Source of the DNA: Iphinoe sp. HA4291-MV1
Lineage (GTDB): Bacteria > Cyanobacteriota > Cyanobacteriia > Cyanobacteriales > Nostocaceae
DNA length: 64,000 bases
Assembly (NCBI GenBank): GCA_019359415.1
Contig: JAHHHH010000013.1
Coordinates: 54,052-118,051 of the forward strand
Direction of reading: 5' to 3'
Made by a program: the position numbers and the translations under genes. Of the stretch, positions 9,184 through 18,873 are shown piece by piece. The notes beneath the pieces are model-generated. The model was not told the origin of the DNA. It saw nothing but the letters and a program-made list of their open reading frames with translations, and made no database searches. Position 1 is the stretch's first letter. Every line of letters starts with the position of its first letter.

Positions 9184-9828
9184 AAATTTTTGTAAACTGG
9201 ATAATAGACAATGGACACAAAACAAAGCACCACAAAGTAGGACATAAATGCTTTGTCCTCAGACATGCTACAAAAAGTACTTAACTGTTACGCCACTTGC
9301 ACGCCCCTATCAGCAGAGCGCGATAGCACAGTGGCTTCTGTTGTCCTACTGTTTGTGAGATTGTGTGGTAACTTTGTATTCTACAGCTATATTGTCAAAC
9401 AAAAATCTTAAAAATCCCCTCTATTTCTCCCTCTGGACGTCACCTCTTCTCCTGTCGGAACAGGTGAGCCAACGGGGAATTCAAAATTCAAAATTGTTCG
9501 CGCAGCGTCATGAAAAATTAATGGTGATGTGCGCGTAATTAGTCCAGAATGAAAGACCCACTAGCCTATGGTTTTTTGATGCATAGACTTCTTTGCACTC
9601 ATTCGCTCTTCTCGCGCTCAACTTTTGCGTCTTTGCGACGCCAGATACCTACGGTAAGTCCTGCGGACAGGCTTGAGCCAACGCGTAGCGTCTGGGCTAT
9701 TGAGAGGGAAACCCTCATCAAGTACAGGCTCGTCTACTCTGCGAGAACGGCTCCGCCGAATGCGTGAGACAAAAAAATATTTATGCCAGAGGTCTAATGA
9801 CTAACAGCTAATGGCTCATGACAAATAA
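9184..9828. other. Repeat-rich intergenic region
   Basis: About 640 bp without a supported gene. From about 9590 to 9775 the sequence is GC-rich and contains GCGACGCCAGATACC, GCGTAGCGTCT and similar strings of the dispersed GCGCAGCGTC repeat family also seen at 0.7 and 55.2 kb. Open frames there are repeat artefacts. Confidence 0.6.
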
Positions 9829-10170
9829 CTAAAAAACTCGGAAAATGAAGGGATAGCGAAAAGGTTTATCTGGATCACTAAGAACATGAAAAACCGCCCA
9901 AGTTGTCAGTCCCCAATGAGCTAGAAACCATAAACCTGCTAGTGGTAACAGCAAACCTAACGTTATCCAAGTCAGTGCTGTAACAATCGCTCCATAAAGC
10001 CATACATTAAAGTGGAAGTTGATGGATTCTTTCGCATTTTCCTTCACAACAGGGTCTTCAGATACAAAGAGTATTGCTATGGGTAGACCTACAGACACTA
10101 AGGTAGCGCTCAAGAAGATTGCACCATGACTCAGTGCTGATAAAATCTTTCGTTTGTCTGGGTCGTACAT
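9829..10170 (-). CDS. DUF4870 (Tic20-like) small membrane protein
   Basis: 113 residues: an N-terminal DPDKRKILSALSHGA segment, a membrane span (about 17-35), a short polar loop VVKENAKESINFHFN typical of DUF4870, then one or two further spans and a C-terminal KPFRYPFIFR. The family is related to Tic20-type membrane proteins, function undefined. Start ATG 10170. It is divergent from prfC, with about 225 bp between them holding promoters for both. Confidence 0.8.
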   Translation of the reverse strand: MYDPDKRKILSALSHGAIFLSATLVSVGLPIAILFVSEDPVVKENAKESINFHFNVWLYGAIVTALTWITLGLLLPLAGLWFLAHWGLTTWAVFHVLSDPDKPFRYPFIFRVF

Positions 10171-10396
10171 TCTTTTTTCTCTCCTTTTTGGCTTGGTAAT
10201 TATTTGACGCTCCCCTACCTGTTACAATATCGCGTCAGCGCTCATTTTAACTTAAAGGCAGAGGATTCTTATCTCAACGAGCAAGCCGTAAACCTTATAA
10301 CGACCCTATCACGAGCATTGTTGTTTTAAGATGAAAAGACTCGCTAAAGTTGGAAAAAGTTAAGTTAAGTTAAGTTACAAGTAATCAAATAACATT

Positions 10397-12031
10397 ATGT
10401 CTACTGAACTTCAGTCAGAACTGCACAGAGCAGTTGATCACCGTCGTAACTTTGCGATTATTTCTCACCCAGATGCTGGGAAAACAACACTGACAGAAAA
10501 GCTGCTGCTGTATGGAGGAGCAATTCATGAAGCTGGCGCAGTTAAGGCAAGACGAGCGCAGCGCAAAGCAACCTCTGACTGGATGGCAATGGAACAGCAA
10601 AGAGGTATTTCGATTACCTCTACAGTATTACAGTTTGAGTATCAGAACTGTCAGATAAATTTATTAGATACGCCTGGACACCAGGATTTTAGTGAAGATA
10701 CCTATCGTACCCTGGCAGCAGCAGATAATGCTGTGATGCTTATTGATGTGGCAAAAGGTTTAGAACCCCAGACGCGGAAGTTGTTTGAGGTGTGTAAGCT
10801 GCGCGGTATACCCATCTTCACATTTGTGAATAAGCTGGATCGTCCAGGAAGGGAACCTCTGGAACTGTTAGACGAAATTGAGCAGGAATTGGGTTTACAA
10901 ACCTATGCTGTTAATTGGCCCATTGGTATGGGCGATCGCTTCAAAGGTGTCTATGATCGCAAAAAACAACAAATACACCTGTTTGAAAGAAGCGCCCACG
11001 GTAGTCGCGAAGCTGTAGATACAGTCGTTGACTTAGGCGATGCAAGAATAGAAGAACTTTTAGAACAAAATCTCTACTACCAACTGAAAAACGACTTAGA
11101 ACTTTTAGAAGGAGTGGGACCAGAATTAGATTTGGAATTGGTTCATCAAGGCAAAATGACACCCGTTTTCTTTGGTAGTGCTATGACCAACTTCGGGGTT
11201 GAGTTGTTTCTCAAATATTTTCTTGATTATGCCCTCAAACCTGGTCCCCATAATAGCACTCTTGGCGAAGTTTCCCCAATATACCCAGAGTTTTCTGGGT
11301 TTATCTTCAAACTCCAAGCAAATATGGACCCGAAGCATCGCGATCGCGTTGCTTTTGTCCGCGTTTGTACAGGTAAGTTTGAAAAAGATATGACAGTCAA
11401 TCATGCCCGTACTGGCAAAATAATCCGCCTGTCCCGCCCGCAAAAACTATTTGCTCAAGAACGAGAATCGATAGATATCGCTTATGCTGGTGATGTGATT
11501 GGTTTGAACAATCCTGGTGTTTTTGCTATTGGTGATACCATTTATACTGGTCAAAGGCTGGAATATGAGGGTATCCCCTATTTCTCGCCTGAGTTATTTG
11601 CAGTTCTGCGCAACCCCAACCCTTCTAAGTTCAAGCAGTTTCAAAAAGGTGTTTCTGAATTACGGGAAGAAGGAGCTGTGCAAATTATGTACTCAGTGGA
11701 TGAAGCGAAACGTGACCCAATTTTGGCAGCAGTCGGTCAATTGCAATTTGAAGTGGTACAGTTCCGATTGCAAAACGAGTATGGAGTGGAAACTCTGCTA
11801 GAATTGTTGCCTTACAGTGTCGCCCGTTGGGTTGAAGGCGGTTGGGAAGCGTTGAACAAGATTGGACGTTTATTCAATACAACAACGGTGAAAGACAGTA
11901 TGGGGCGTCCAGTGTTACTGTTCCGCAATGAATGGAATTGTCACCAACTGCAGGAAGACCATCCAGAATTGAAATTGAGTACTATTGCCCCTGTTGTTTC
12001 TGGACAAGAACCGACAAATTCAAATGGTTAA
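10397..12031 (+). CDS. prfC: Peptide chain release factor 3
   Basis: Translational GTPase that recycles class I release factors after termination. The 544-residue product has G1 HPDAGKTT (24-31), switch region [11 protein letters not shown]3 DTPGHQDF, G4 NKLD, and the RF3-specific C-terminal domain. Length matches RF3 (about 530-550). No clear Shine-Dalgarno sequence precedes ATG 10397; upstream lies a short AAGTT tandem repeat. Monocistronic, with a strong hairpin downstream. Confidence 0.96.
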   Translation: MSTELQSELHRAVDHRRNFAIISHPDAGKTTLTEKLLLYGGAIHEAGAVKARRAQRKATSDWMAMEQQRGISITSTVLQFEYQNCQINLLDTPGHQDFSEDTYRTLAAADNAVMLIDVAKGLEPQTRKLFEVCKLRGIPIFTFVNKLDRPGREPLELLDEIEQELGLQTYAVNWPIGMGDRFKGVYDRKKQQIHLFERSAHGSREAVDTVVDLGDARIEELLEQNLYYQLKNDLELLEGVGPELDLELVHQGKMTPVFFGSAMTNFGVELFLKYFLDYALKPGPHNSTLGEVSPIYPEFSGFIFKLQANMDPKHRDRVAFVRVCTGKFEKDMTVNHARTGKIIRLSRPQKLFAQERESIDIAYAGDVIGLNNPGVFAIGDTIYTGQRLEYEGIPYFSPELFAVLRNPNPSKFKQFQKGVSELREEGAVQIMYSVDEAKRDPILAAVGQLQFEVVQFRLQNEYGVETLLELLPYSVARWVEGGWEALNKIGRLFNTTTVKDSMGRPVLLFRNEWNCHQLQEDHPELKLSTIAPVVSGQEPTNSNG

Positions 12032-12129
12032 CTGTTATCGTACATTAAAGGGTTCAAGACCCCTACGTCTTTCCGTAGTACGCCAGATGTCTCAAGTCGG
12101 GAAACCCGCCCACGACACTGGCTCCTCAA

Positions 12130-12160
12130 TTTGAGTTGGGGTTTACATCCCCAACTCAAA
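12130..12160 (+). terminator. Hairpin downstream of prfC
   Basis: TTTGAGTTGGGG (12130-12141) and CCCCAACTCAAA (12149-12160) form a perfect 12-bp stem with a 7-nt loop, followed by a moderately T-rich stretch. About 100 bp after the prfC stop. Confidence 0.65.
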
Positions 12161-12373
12161 CTGTCTTTAATTTTGAATGAGCGAATTTTGGGCGTTGCAT
12201 AATTGAAGCCTGAATTAGCGTGATCGCTCAAAGGACACTGGCTCCCACAGCGATCGCGCACTCTATTTAATTTAAAACTCGTTATCTTACCAAAAAAGCA
12301 GCCCAATATCAAGCTTGACATTGAGCTGCTACCTAATCATGACTAAATTTATAATCCGTAGTTGAATGACAAA
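12161..12373. other. Intergenic between convergent prfC and rplL
   Basis: With the preceding stretch this is about 340 bp between convergent genes. It holds HIP1-type GCGATCGC sites and short GGCTCC repeats. No gene is supported. Confidence 0.5.
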
Positions 12374-12784
12374 TTACTTCACAGTTATCTTAGCGCCAGC
12401 ATCTTCCAACTGCTTCTTAGCTTCTTCTGCAGCTTCCTTCGCAATGCCTTCCTTAACAGCCTTAGGCGCAGCTTCTACCAAGTCTTTCGCTTCCTTGAGA
12501 CCCAAACCTGTTAATTCCCGTACAACCTTGAGTATGGCAATCTTCTTATCAGCGGGGACTGCTTCGAGAACGACGTCAAACTCAGTCTTCTCTTCTACAG
12601 GTTCAGCCGCAGCAGGTGCGGCTCCACCAGGAGCAGCAAGACCGGGCATCATCATCATACCACCACCAACAGGTGCGGAAGCATCAACTCCAAAAGCCTC
12701 TTCAATTTGCTTAACCAATTCAGAAGTTTCTAGCAGAGTCAGAGATTTTAACTGTTCTAAAATTTCGTCAGTTTTTACAGACAT
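12374..12784 (-). CDS. rplL: 50S ribosomal protein L7/L12
   Basis: Stalk protein that recruits translation factors to the 50S subunit. The 136-residue product has the N-terminal dimerisation helix ([15 protein letters not shown]), an Ala/Gly/Pro-rich hinge with a short methionine run, and the conserved C-terminal domain [20 protein letters not shown] plus [10 protein letters not shown]. Last gene of the minus-strand ribosomal operon, 112 bp after rplJ. Confidence 0.97.
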   Translation of the reverse strand: MSVKTDEILEQLKSLTLLETSELVKQIEEAFGVDASAPVGGGMMMMPGLAAPGGAAPAAAEPVEEKTEFDVVLEAVPADKKIAILKVVRELTGLGLKEAKDLVEAAPKAVKEGIAKEAAEEAKKQLEDAGAKITVK

Positions 12785-12896
12785 GAATAACTCCTAGTGA
12801 ATCGTGAAATGTTGAAGAACAATACAAGTCGAGAGCAAGGATATTTCTGAGTTTTATATGTGGCTATTTCCACTAAGTACTCAGCAATTGGTACTG

Positions 12897-13481
12897 CTAT
12901 GCAGCTTGAGAGTCGTCTTGAGAGCCACCTTCTTTCTCGGAAACGGCTTTGATAGCACGTACCAGAGAGCCAGGGACTTCTTTGATACCCACTGCCAGTT
13001 TTGTTGGTACAGCATTGAGTCCCACTGCCAGTTTGGTAGGAATTGCTTTGAGTCCTCCTGCCAAACGAGCCATGAGTTCTTCTTTTGAAGGTAGTTCTGT
13101 CAGTGCTTTGACATCGTCTTGAGTCAAAGCCTGTCCGTCCAACACACCGCCGCGAAGTTCCGTCTTCTTAGCAGCTTTCTGGAAGTCCTGGTAAATCTTA
13201 ATTGCAGCCTTCATATCATCCTGCACCAGCAGGAAGACAGAAGAACCTGTGAGGAACTCCGTCATTGGCTGCCATCTGCTATCACCTTCAATGGCAATTC
13301 GCATCAGGGTATTTTTTGTTCTTTTGCAGACGGTACCAGTTGGGCGCATCTTCCGCCGCAAATCAGTAATTTCTGCGACGGTTAACCCCTGATAGTCAAT
13401 GATGAGTGCCAGCTGAGACTGACTCAAAAGGCCTTTGAGTTCAGTGACTATCTCTTTTTTATCTTCTAGCGTTCTAGGCAT
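12897..13481 (-). CDS. rplJ: 50S ribosomal protein L10
   Basis: Anchors L7/L12 dimers to the ribosomal stalk and, with L12, represses its own operon through the L10 leader RNA. The 194-residue product starts MPRTLEDKKEIVTELKG and has the TDLRRKMRPTG region. The start is preceded by an excellent ribosome binding site (AAAGGAGGTG). The C-terminal third has internally repeated segments (VGLNAVPTKLAVG type), common in cyanobacterial L10. Confidence 0.96.
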   Translation of the reverse strand: MPRTLEDKKEIVTELKGLLSQSQLALIIDYQGLTVAEITDLRRKMRPTGTVCKRTKNTLMRIAIEGDSRWQPMTEFLTGSSVFLLVQDDMKAAIKIYQDFQKAAKKTELRGGVLDGQALTQDDVKALTELPSKEELMARLAGGLKAIPTKLAVGLNAVPTKLAVGIKEVPGSLVRAIKAVSEKEGGSQDDSQAA

Positions 13482-13553
13482 ACGATATCACCTCCTTTTA
13501 TTTATTAGTGATTAGTAGAATAACTAACCACTAACTATTGCCAGAAAAACAAT

Positions 13554-13580
13554 AAACCCCAGCTCTCGCAGCCGGGGTTT
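13554..13580 (-). terminator. Attenuator-type terminator just upstream of rplJ
   Basis: Read on the minus strand, AAACCCCGGCT pairs with AGCTGGGGTTT around a 5-nt loop (11 bp including one G-U pair) and is followed by TTTATTGTTTTT. It sits about 70 bp before the rplJ start and downstream of the L10 leader, the position expected for leader-controlled attenuation of rplJL. Confidence 0.7.
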
Positions 13581-13687
13581 CGTGATAGAGACGCGTCATA
13601 ACAATGCGTCTATACCTTATCATCCTTATGCCGTAGTACTCACACTTTGAACAGTTATCAATTATCAGTTATCAGTTACAAGTAATA

Positions 13688-13780
13688 AGTTATCAATTGG
13701 AAGAAGAATTCAGCAATTCTGCAATTCTTGATTCAGAAGGAAGGAAGAAATAAAGAATTTAGTTTTCTGACTTCTGACTT
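13688..13780. repeat. 93-bp dispersed repeat, copy 1
   Basis: Identical over 93 bp to 27890-27982 in the same orientation, from AGTTATCAATTGG to the start of the heptamer run. It contains GAATTCAGCAATTCTGCAATTC. Here it sits inside the rplJ leader. Confidence 0.9.
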
Positions 13781-13806
13781 CTGACTTCTGACTTCTGACT
13801 TCTGAC
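13765..13806. repeat. Heptamer tandem repeat (TTCTGAC)x6
   Basis: Six perfect copies of TTCTGAC, a short tandemly repeated repetitive sequence of the type common in heterocystous cyanobacteria. It adjoins the 93-bp repeat. Confidence 0.9.
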
Positions 13807-13839
13807 TCCTTCACTGTCCACTGTTCACTGATTTCGATC

Positions 13840-13925
13840 AGGCATGGTACTGGTAGCAGTTGGGGCGAAAACCTCGGCAGGATATTAAGCTAATAGCACC
13901 TGCTGTCTGCGGCTGTTGCCTATTT
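13840..13925 (-). promoter_or_regulatory. L10 leader RNA (autoregulatory site for L10-L12)
   Basis: On the minus strand the sequence GCCGCAGACAGCAGGTGC followed by TAATATCCTGCCGAGG is the conserved L10-binding kink-turn region of the ribosomal L10 leader family. It lies between rplA and rplJ as expected. Unusually, more than 300 bp (including repeats) separate it from the attenuator hairpin and the rplJ start. Confidence 0.75.
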
Positions 13926-13978
13926 CATTTTTGAAAATTTGTTTATGGCAAACGCTTAAGCGCTTACTACAAACTTAA

Positions 13979-14716
13979 TTATGCGGCTTCAGTCAGTTTC
14001 AAATCGCGTAGGGCGTTAATGTCTACGCTAATCGATGGTCCCATTGTGGCAGACACATACACTGTGCGCCAGTACCGACCTTTAGCTCCTGAAGGACGGT
14101 TACGATCAATTGTTTCTTGTAACGCCTTCAAGTTTACTAGTAAATCCTCGCTTGGGAATGATACCTTACCAAACATAACATGGACAATGCCAGTCCGATC
14201 AGCTCGGAACTCTAATTTACCTGCTTTGAATTCTGCGATCGCACTTCCTAAGTCGAATGTCACTGTCCCACCTTTGGGTGATGGCATCAAACCACGCGGA
14301 CCGAGTAACTTACCTAGCTTTGCCACTTGAGGCATGATATCAGGTGTGGCAATCAGCTTGTCAAAGTCCATTCTACCTTTCTGAATTTCGTCAATCAGCT
14401 CTTCTGAACCGACGACATCAGCGCCAGCATTGGTTGCTTCTGTGACTTTTTCGCCTCTGGCAATAACCGCCACCCGTACCGTTTGTCCTGTTCCTTTGGG
14501 CAGTATTACCGTTGTCCGCAGCTGTTGGTCTGTATATTTTGGGTCAATTCCTAACCGGATATGCGCTTCTGCTGCTTCGGGAAATTTTGCTGTTGCCGTT
14601 TCTTTTAAAAGAGATAATGCCTCTATAGGTGGATAATCTCTGTCTTCAACTTTTTCTAGCAGCGCCTGCATTCGGCGCGATAGTTTTTTCACCATTTTTC
14701 TCTCTCTTGGGGTCAA
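13979..14716 (-). CDS. rplA: 50S ribosomal protein L1
   Basis: Component of the ribosomal L1 stalk, involved in E-site tRNA release; also an autoregulator in many bacteria. 245 residues with [20 protein letters not shown] at the N terminus, the [15 protein letters not shown] signature near residue 140, and the expected length. Downstream of rplK in the operon. Confidence 0.97.
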   Translation of the reverse strand: MTPRERKMVKKLSRRMQALLEKVEDRDYPPIEALSLLKETATAKFPEAAEAHIRLGIDPKYTDQQLRTTVILPKGTGQTVRVAVIARGEKVTEATNAGADVVGSEELIDEIQKGRMDFDKLIATPDIMPQVAKLGKLLGPRGLMPSPKGGTVTFDLGSAIAEFKAGKLEFRADRTGIVHVMFGKVSFPSEDLLVNLKALQETIDRNRPSGAKGRYWRTVYVSATMGPSISVDINALRDLKLTEAA

Positions 14717-14814
14717 TGACGAGGCTTAACCTCTCCCCCGAATAATGTTGTTATTTGTCCTTTGTCATTTGTCCTTTGTCATTTGCCTTTTACTAAATGA
14801 CTAATGACTAATGA

Positions 14815-15240
14815 TTAATCCGTAATTGTTACGCCCATGTTTTTTGCGGTGCCTTCGATAATGTTCATCGCTGCTTCAATATCATTAGCATTAAGGTCAG
14901 GCAGTTTGGTTTGGGCAATTTGCTTCAATTGCTCTCTAGTAATTGATCCAACTTTCCTCTTGTTGGGTTCACTGGAGCCTTTGTCTATTTTAGCTGCCTT
15001 GGTAATGAGTACTGATGCAGGTGGAGTCTTGAGGACAAATGTAAAACTCCGGTCTTCATAGACCGAAATTTCTACCGGAATCACCGTTCCGATTTGGTCA
15101 GCCGTCTTGGCGTTGTACTCCTTGCAAAACATCATGATGTTAACGCCGTGTTGACCCAATGCGGGACCCACTGGCGGTGCTGGGTTGGCTTTCCCAGCAT
15201 TTAGGGCCAATTTAATGACCGCTGTGACTTTCTTCGCCAT
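14815..15240 (-). CDS. rplK: 50S ribosomal protein L11
   Basis: Binds the GTPase-associated 23S rRNA region. 141 residues with the N-terminal [20 protein letters not shown] signature and the C-terminal rRNA-binding domain. It begins 5 bp after the nusG stop, so the two are translated as a unit. Confidence 0.97.
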   Translation of the reverse strand: MAKKVTAVIKLALNAGKANPAPPVGPALGQHGVNIMMFCKEYNAKTADQIGTVIPVEISVYEDRSFTFVLKTPPASVLITKAAKIDKGSSEPNKRKVGSITREQLKQIAQTKLPDLNANDIEAAMNIIEGTAKNMGVTITD

Positions 15241-15245
15241 TCTTA

Positions 15246-15887
15246 TTAGCTCTGTTTTTGAACCTGATTAAATTCCAATTCTACTGGTGTATCTCGTCCA
15301 AAAATCGAAAGCAGAGCTTTGAGCTTACTCCGTTCTGGACTAACTTCAATCACCTCGCCTTCAAAGTCCTTAAATGGACCTGAAAGCACGATTATCTTAT
15401 CACCAGTAGCCATATCAATTTTGACGACTGGCTCCTGTTCGCTAGTCTGTTTGAAGATTCTTTCTACTTCTGTATGACTCAGCGGCACAGGTTTGACATG
15501 ACCACGACCCTTGCCACTGCCACGTTTTTGCTCTGCTCCCACGAAATTAATGACATGGGAGGTGTTTCTCACCACCTGCCAGGTGTCATCATCCATCATC
15601 ATCCTCACTAGCACATAGCCAGGGAAGACTTTTTCTTCCGTATGCTGGCGACTACCATCTTTACGGATTTTTACTGCTGGTGTATGTGGAATCTCCACCT
15701 GAAGGATTTTATCAACGACATCGAAGGTCTGAATGCGCTGCTCTAAGTTCGTCTTGACACGCTTCTCACAGCCAGAGGCTACTTGCACTGCATACCAGCG
15801 AGCTTCTTGCGAAGTCTCTAATGCTGTTTCTGCTGCATCCTCTGACTGTAGCATCACATTGTAATCTCCGTCTGTTGCAAAAGTCAT
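15246..15887 (-). CDS. nusG: Transcription termination/antitermination factor NusG
   Basis: Binds RNA polymerase and couples elongation with translation and termination. NGN domain ([20 protein letters not shown]) and a C-terminal KOW domain ([18 protein letters not shown]). I place the start at the ATG at 15887 because it overlaps the secE stop as ATGA; an earlier in-frame ATG at 15911 would overlap secE by nine codons. Confidence 0.94.
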   Translation of the reverse strand: MTFATDGDYNVMLQSEDAAETALETSQEARWYAVQVASGCEKRVKTNLEQRIQTFDVVDKILQVEIPHTPAVKIRKDGSRQHTEEKVFPGYVLVRMMMDDDTWQVVRNTSHVINFVGAEQKRGSGKGRGHVKPVPLSHTEVERIFKQTSEQEPVVKIDMATGDKIIVLSGPFKDFEGEVIEVSPERSKLKALLSIFGRDTPVELEFNQVQKQS

Positions 15888-16108
15888 CGGAACACCTGTT
15901 GTGCTGCCCAAATAAAGAATCTATCTACCAAAAATATCAAAGATGCGGAGAGAGTCACCATTAGCAATACAGCAGCTGATTCACTCACCAGCTGCTTCCG
16001 ACTAGGCCAAACGACTTTGTCGAACTCTTCCTTTATTCCATTGAAAAAGTTTGCTATGCCAGACCCATTGCCTGTCTCGGTCATTTCTGCTTCGTTTTTT
16101 TTAGACAC
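15884..16108 (-). CDS. secE: Preprotein translocase subunit SecE
   Basis: Essential small subunit of the SecYEG channel in plasma and thylakoid membranes. 74 residues: polar N terminus, the conserved FNGIKEEFDKVVWPSRKQL amphipathic segment (about 23-41), and a single C-terminal membrane span. Start ATG 16108. First protein gene after tRNA-Trp, the standard arrangement. Confidence 0.95.
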   Translation of the reverse strand: MSKKNEAEMTETGNGSGIANFFNGIKEEFDKVVWPSRKQLVSESAAVLLMVTLSASLIFLVDRFFIWAAQQVFR

Positions 16109-16301
16109 GGTTGTCTGTTGTTCCCCCTCATTTCTGATACAAAAAAACTGTTGCCCGTTTCTATTTTTTGTAACAGTTAGTACTCAAACTAACTTGTCCG
16201 AAGCAATAAGCTGCAAACACAAAAATTAGACCCGAAATTTTCAAGCATACTGCTATGCTAGCAGATGTTGCATAATTATCGGGCTTTATTTTTGCTGACA
16301 G

Positions 16302-16374
16302 CGCGCCCTGGAGGACTTGAACCCCCGACATCAGGTTTTGGAGACCTGCGTTCTACCAACTGAACTAAGAGCGC
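16302..16374 (-). tRNA. trnW: tRNA-Trp (anticodon CCA)
   Basis: A 73-nt cloverleaf on the minus strand: acceptor GCGCTCT pairs with AGGGCGC, D-arm TAGTTCAGTTGGTA, anticodon loop CTCCAAA giving CCA, and T-arm GGGGGTTCAAGTCC. The discriminator is G; CCA is not encoded. It lies between rplS and secE, its usual cyanobacterial place. Confidence 0.97.
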
Positions 16375-16469
16375 ACAGGCTGACTTTTATTCAGTTATGA
16401 CACTTAATTTATCCTAGTTTAACGCAACTTGGCAATTTTTTTCTTTGACTTTGGTTCAGGGAACAAATG

Positions 16470-16485
16470 AGCGGCGGGAGCCGCT
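16470..16485 (+). terminator. Short GC-rich hairpin with T-tract on the plus strand
   Basis: AGCGGC-GGGA-GCCGCT followed by TTTTTG. It lies 37 bp beyond the rplS stop. The U-tract faces the plus strand, where no gene precedes it, so it either blocks antisense transcription or serves rplS as a simple stem. Confidence 0.5.
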
Positions 16486-16521
16486 TTTTGTTTAACCCTT
16501 CTCCCATATCTTGCTCTGAAA

Positions 16522-16884
16522 TCACAAAGCGCGGTCGAAGCGCTGCTTGATTCGGGTAGCTTTACCAACACGATTGCGCAGGTAATAAAGCTTAGCACGC
16601 CTTACCTTACCACGACGCAATACTTTGATATTGTCTATTCGAGGAGAATGCACAAGAAAAACTCGTTCAACTCCCACACCTTGGAAAACACGACGAACTG
16701 TAATAGTCTCGTTGATACCGCCATTGCGCTTAGCAATCACCACTCCTTCATAGGGTTGTATGCGGTATTTGTCGCCTTCCTTAATTCTGACTCCGACTCT
16801 CACTGTATCGCCCACAAATATTTGGGGCAAATCAGATTTTAGCTGTTCCGCTTCAATGGAGCGGATTATCTCTTGAGTATTCAT
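16522..16884 (-). CDS. rplS: 50S ribosomal protein L19
   Basis: Sits at the 30S-50S interface. I use the ATG at 16884, giving 120 residues starting [16 protein letters not shown], with the family motifs [17 protein letters not shown] and [13 protein letters not shown]. The frame continues 38 codons upstream to an earlier ATG, but that extension is Pro-rich and not conserved in the family; AAGG precedes the chosen start. Confidence 0.95.
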   Translation of the reverse strand: MNTQEIIRSIEAEQLKSDLPQIFVGDTVRVGVRIKEGDKYRIQPYEGVVIAKRNGGINETITVRRVFQGVGVERVFLVHSPRIDNIKVLRRGKVRRAKLYYLRNRVGKATRIKQRFDRAL

Positions 16885-17100
16885 AAAACCTTGCGGGATG
16901 TGTGGAAACCCGTCGCCTTTAGGCACGGGAGGAAACAAAAGTGTGGGGACTAATGTCCCCTTAAGCTCATAGCCCACGAAAAAACTCACAATCAACAATA
17001 ATAAATCGACAACTACCTTACAGTCTAGTTATTTAAATAGAGAATTTTTTGACGACAACGTCATTGAGAACACAAGAAGAGTCTTACATACGGCTGTGCT

Positions 17101-17223
17101 ATGAGTGTTAAATATATGAAATTTAGCTTTGTTATCACGACATACAACCGTTTGAAGTTACTAAAACGAGCGATTCATTCTGTTCTGAACCAGACGATAC
17201 CTTGCGAACGGATTGTCTTGTGA
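17101..17223 (+). pseudogene. Glycosyltransferase family 2 N-terminal fragment
   Basis: The frame from ATG 17101 to TGA 17221-17223 encodes 40 residues with the classic GT-A start MKFSFVITTYNRLKLLKRAI, then SVLNQT. This is the nucleotide-sugar binding beginning of GT2 enzymes, which normally continue for 200-300 residues with a DxD motif. Everything after it is missing. A remnant of a lost gene. Confidence 0.7.
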
Positions 17224-17360
17224 TAATTTGTTCATTTTAACTGCTTTTAAGACGACATGAAAAGTTTAAGCGCAGAGCTTTCAATTGTTGAAAATGTACC
17301 ACTCCCTATTTACCATCACTACGGAAGTTAACAAAGGTCACAGCAAGTAAAAATTAAAAA

Positions 17361-17388
17361 GGTATCAGGTATCAGGTATCAGGTATCA
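17361..17388. repeat. Heptamer tandem repeat (GGTATCA)x4
   Basis: Four perfect copies of GGTATCA, of the short tandemly repeated class typical of Nostocales, upstream of the FHA-PrsW gene. Confidence 0.9.
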
Positions 17389-17498
17389 GGTTTGCTGGTA
17401 AATCCCCATACTTGAAAGTAGGGGATGAGAATATTGATAAGAAATAATATTTATATGTGTTATTAATTACTATAGGGATGGCGGGGGAAGTTGCCTAA

Positions 17499-18851
17499 AT
17501 GAGTCATGCATTTCTGCGGTTAGTCTCCAAGAGTGAAGAAACTTCTTACTCACTGCTAACTACGGGTGAGGTTATTATTGGGCGCGACCCTAGTTGCCAA
17601 GTTGTCTTGAAGTCAAATGAATATGGAATGGTTTCACGGCGTCATGCTACTGTTCGTCCATCTAAAACTCTAGAAGGCAGAACGAGCTATGTGCTGTGTG
17701 ATTTGAATAGTGCCAATGGTACTTATTTGAATGGACATGTTTTGCAGGGATGTCAGGAATTACAAGCAGGCGATCGCGTTACACTTGGCACTAATGGTCC
17801 AGAATTTTTCTTCGAGTATCAATATGACCAATCTGTTAGCAAACCAGAGCTAGAAGTAACGCAAACTTCGGTGGCGGTGAGTGCAAATTCCACAAAGTTC
17901 ACAAATACAGACAGTAATGCAAGTTGGTCGCAGCTTTTTCCTATTCTTTCTAAACCCAGAGATTTAACTCGCAAAGCTTACTTAGTACCAGGAATTATCA
18001 CAGTGATACTCGTGGTACTACTATTTTTTGTACAAGGATTTTTATATCAAGTATTATTTGGTGCTTACCTAGCTGGTGCTGCCTTATATTTTGTTTACCA
18101 GTTGTGTGGCAAAGCTAAACCTTGGTGGGTACTCATTGCGTCTGCTGTTTTTACTATACTGATTTTGAGCAGTCCTGTACTGAGTTTATTTATTCTCGTA
18201 TTTCGCAACATTCTTCCAGGAGATGTGCCTGATGATATCAGTGGTCTAGCCTTTGGCGAGTTGTTTATCCGGTACTTTTTTGGTGCTGGGTTATTGGAAG
18301 AGTTGCTCAAGGCTCTGCCAGTAATAGGATTTTACCTTTTAGGAAGAGCATTTGCATCTCCCATGCGTGAACGTATTGGTGTTAGGGAACCTCTAGATGG
18401 AATTTTGATAGGAAGCGCTTCTGCAGCTGGTTTCACTCTGTTTGAAACTCTAGGTCAGTATGTACCTGGTACAATTGCACAAGTTGCACAACGAATGGGA
18501 GCAGATGCTGGTTTGCGAGCAGGATTGGAACTTCTCATTCCGCGAATTTTAGGTGACGTGGCTGGTCACATGGCTTGGAGTGGATGGTTTGGGTATTGTA
18601 TTGGTTTGAGTGTGTTGAAACCGCGTCAAGCATGGCAAATTCTGGCTTTGGGATACTTGAGTGCGGCTGGACTCCACGGTTTGTGGAACAGCAGTACGGG
18701 ATTATCAAATACCTTGGGAATCTTTGTCCTATTGTTGTTAATGGTGGTTGGGGGCATATCTTACGTTTTATTTGGGGCAGCAATTATCAAAGCGCGTGCT
18801 TTATCACCGACGCGATCGCAAAATTTTGCTACTCGCTTTACCCGAACATAG
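17499..18851 (+). CDS. FHA domain fused to a PrsW-type intramembrane protease
   Basis: 450 residues. Residues about 1-105 form an FHA phosphothreonine-binding domain: GEVIIGRDPSCQVVLKS, VSRRHATV and SANGTYLNG. Then a linker and about eight predicted membrane spans with PrsW-family features: LLEELLKALP (the EExxK motif, about 265-275), TLFETLGQY (glutamate motif), GHMAWSGWFG and GLHGLWNS (histidines). PrsW proteases cleave membrane anti-sigma factors in Bacillus; here the FHA part suggests recruitment by a phosphorylated partner. Start ATG 17499. The next gene, a GNAT, begins 22 bp downstream. Confidence 0.82.
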   Translation: MSHAFLRLVSKSEETSYSLLTTGEVIIGRDPSCQVVLKSNEYGMVSRRHATVRPSKTLEGRTSYVLCDLNSANGTYLNGHVLQGCQELQAGDRVTLGTNGPEFFFEYQYDQSVSKPELEVTQTSVAVSANSTKFTNTDSNASWSQLFPILSKPRDLTRKAYLVPGIITVILVVLLFFVQGFLYQVLFGAYLAGAALYFVYQLCGKAKPWWVLIASAVFTILILSSPVLSLFILVFRNILPGDVPDDISGLAFGELFIRYFFGAGLLEELLKALPVIGFYLLGRAFASPMRERIGVREPLDGILIGSASAAGFTLFETLGQYVPGTIAQVAQRMGADAGLRAGLELLIPRILGDVAGHMAWSGWFGYCIGLSVLKPRQAWQILALGYLSAAGLHGLWNSSTGLSNTLGIFVLLLLMVVGGISYVLFGAAIIKARALSPTRSQNFATRFTRT

Positions 18852-18873
18852 AACTTAGTTAGCGCTATATTTT

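Larger units (their letters stand above)
16885..17498. other. Intergenic region with a gene relic and heptamer repeats
   Basis: About 610 bp. It contains the rplS promoter region, a glycosyltransferase relic (17101-17223) and a heptamer tandem repeat (17361-17388), each listed separately. Nothing else is recognisable. Confidence 0.6.

Noticed and set aside
9549-9767. 72-codon plus-strand frame upstream of the DUF4870 gene
   Set aside because: Covers the dispersed GCGTAGCGTC-type repeats and shows no protein-like conservation pattern.
13554-13806. Tandem heptamers and hairpins considered as a CRISPR array
   Set aside because: Units are contiguous 7-mers without spacers; no cas genes are in the window.
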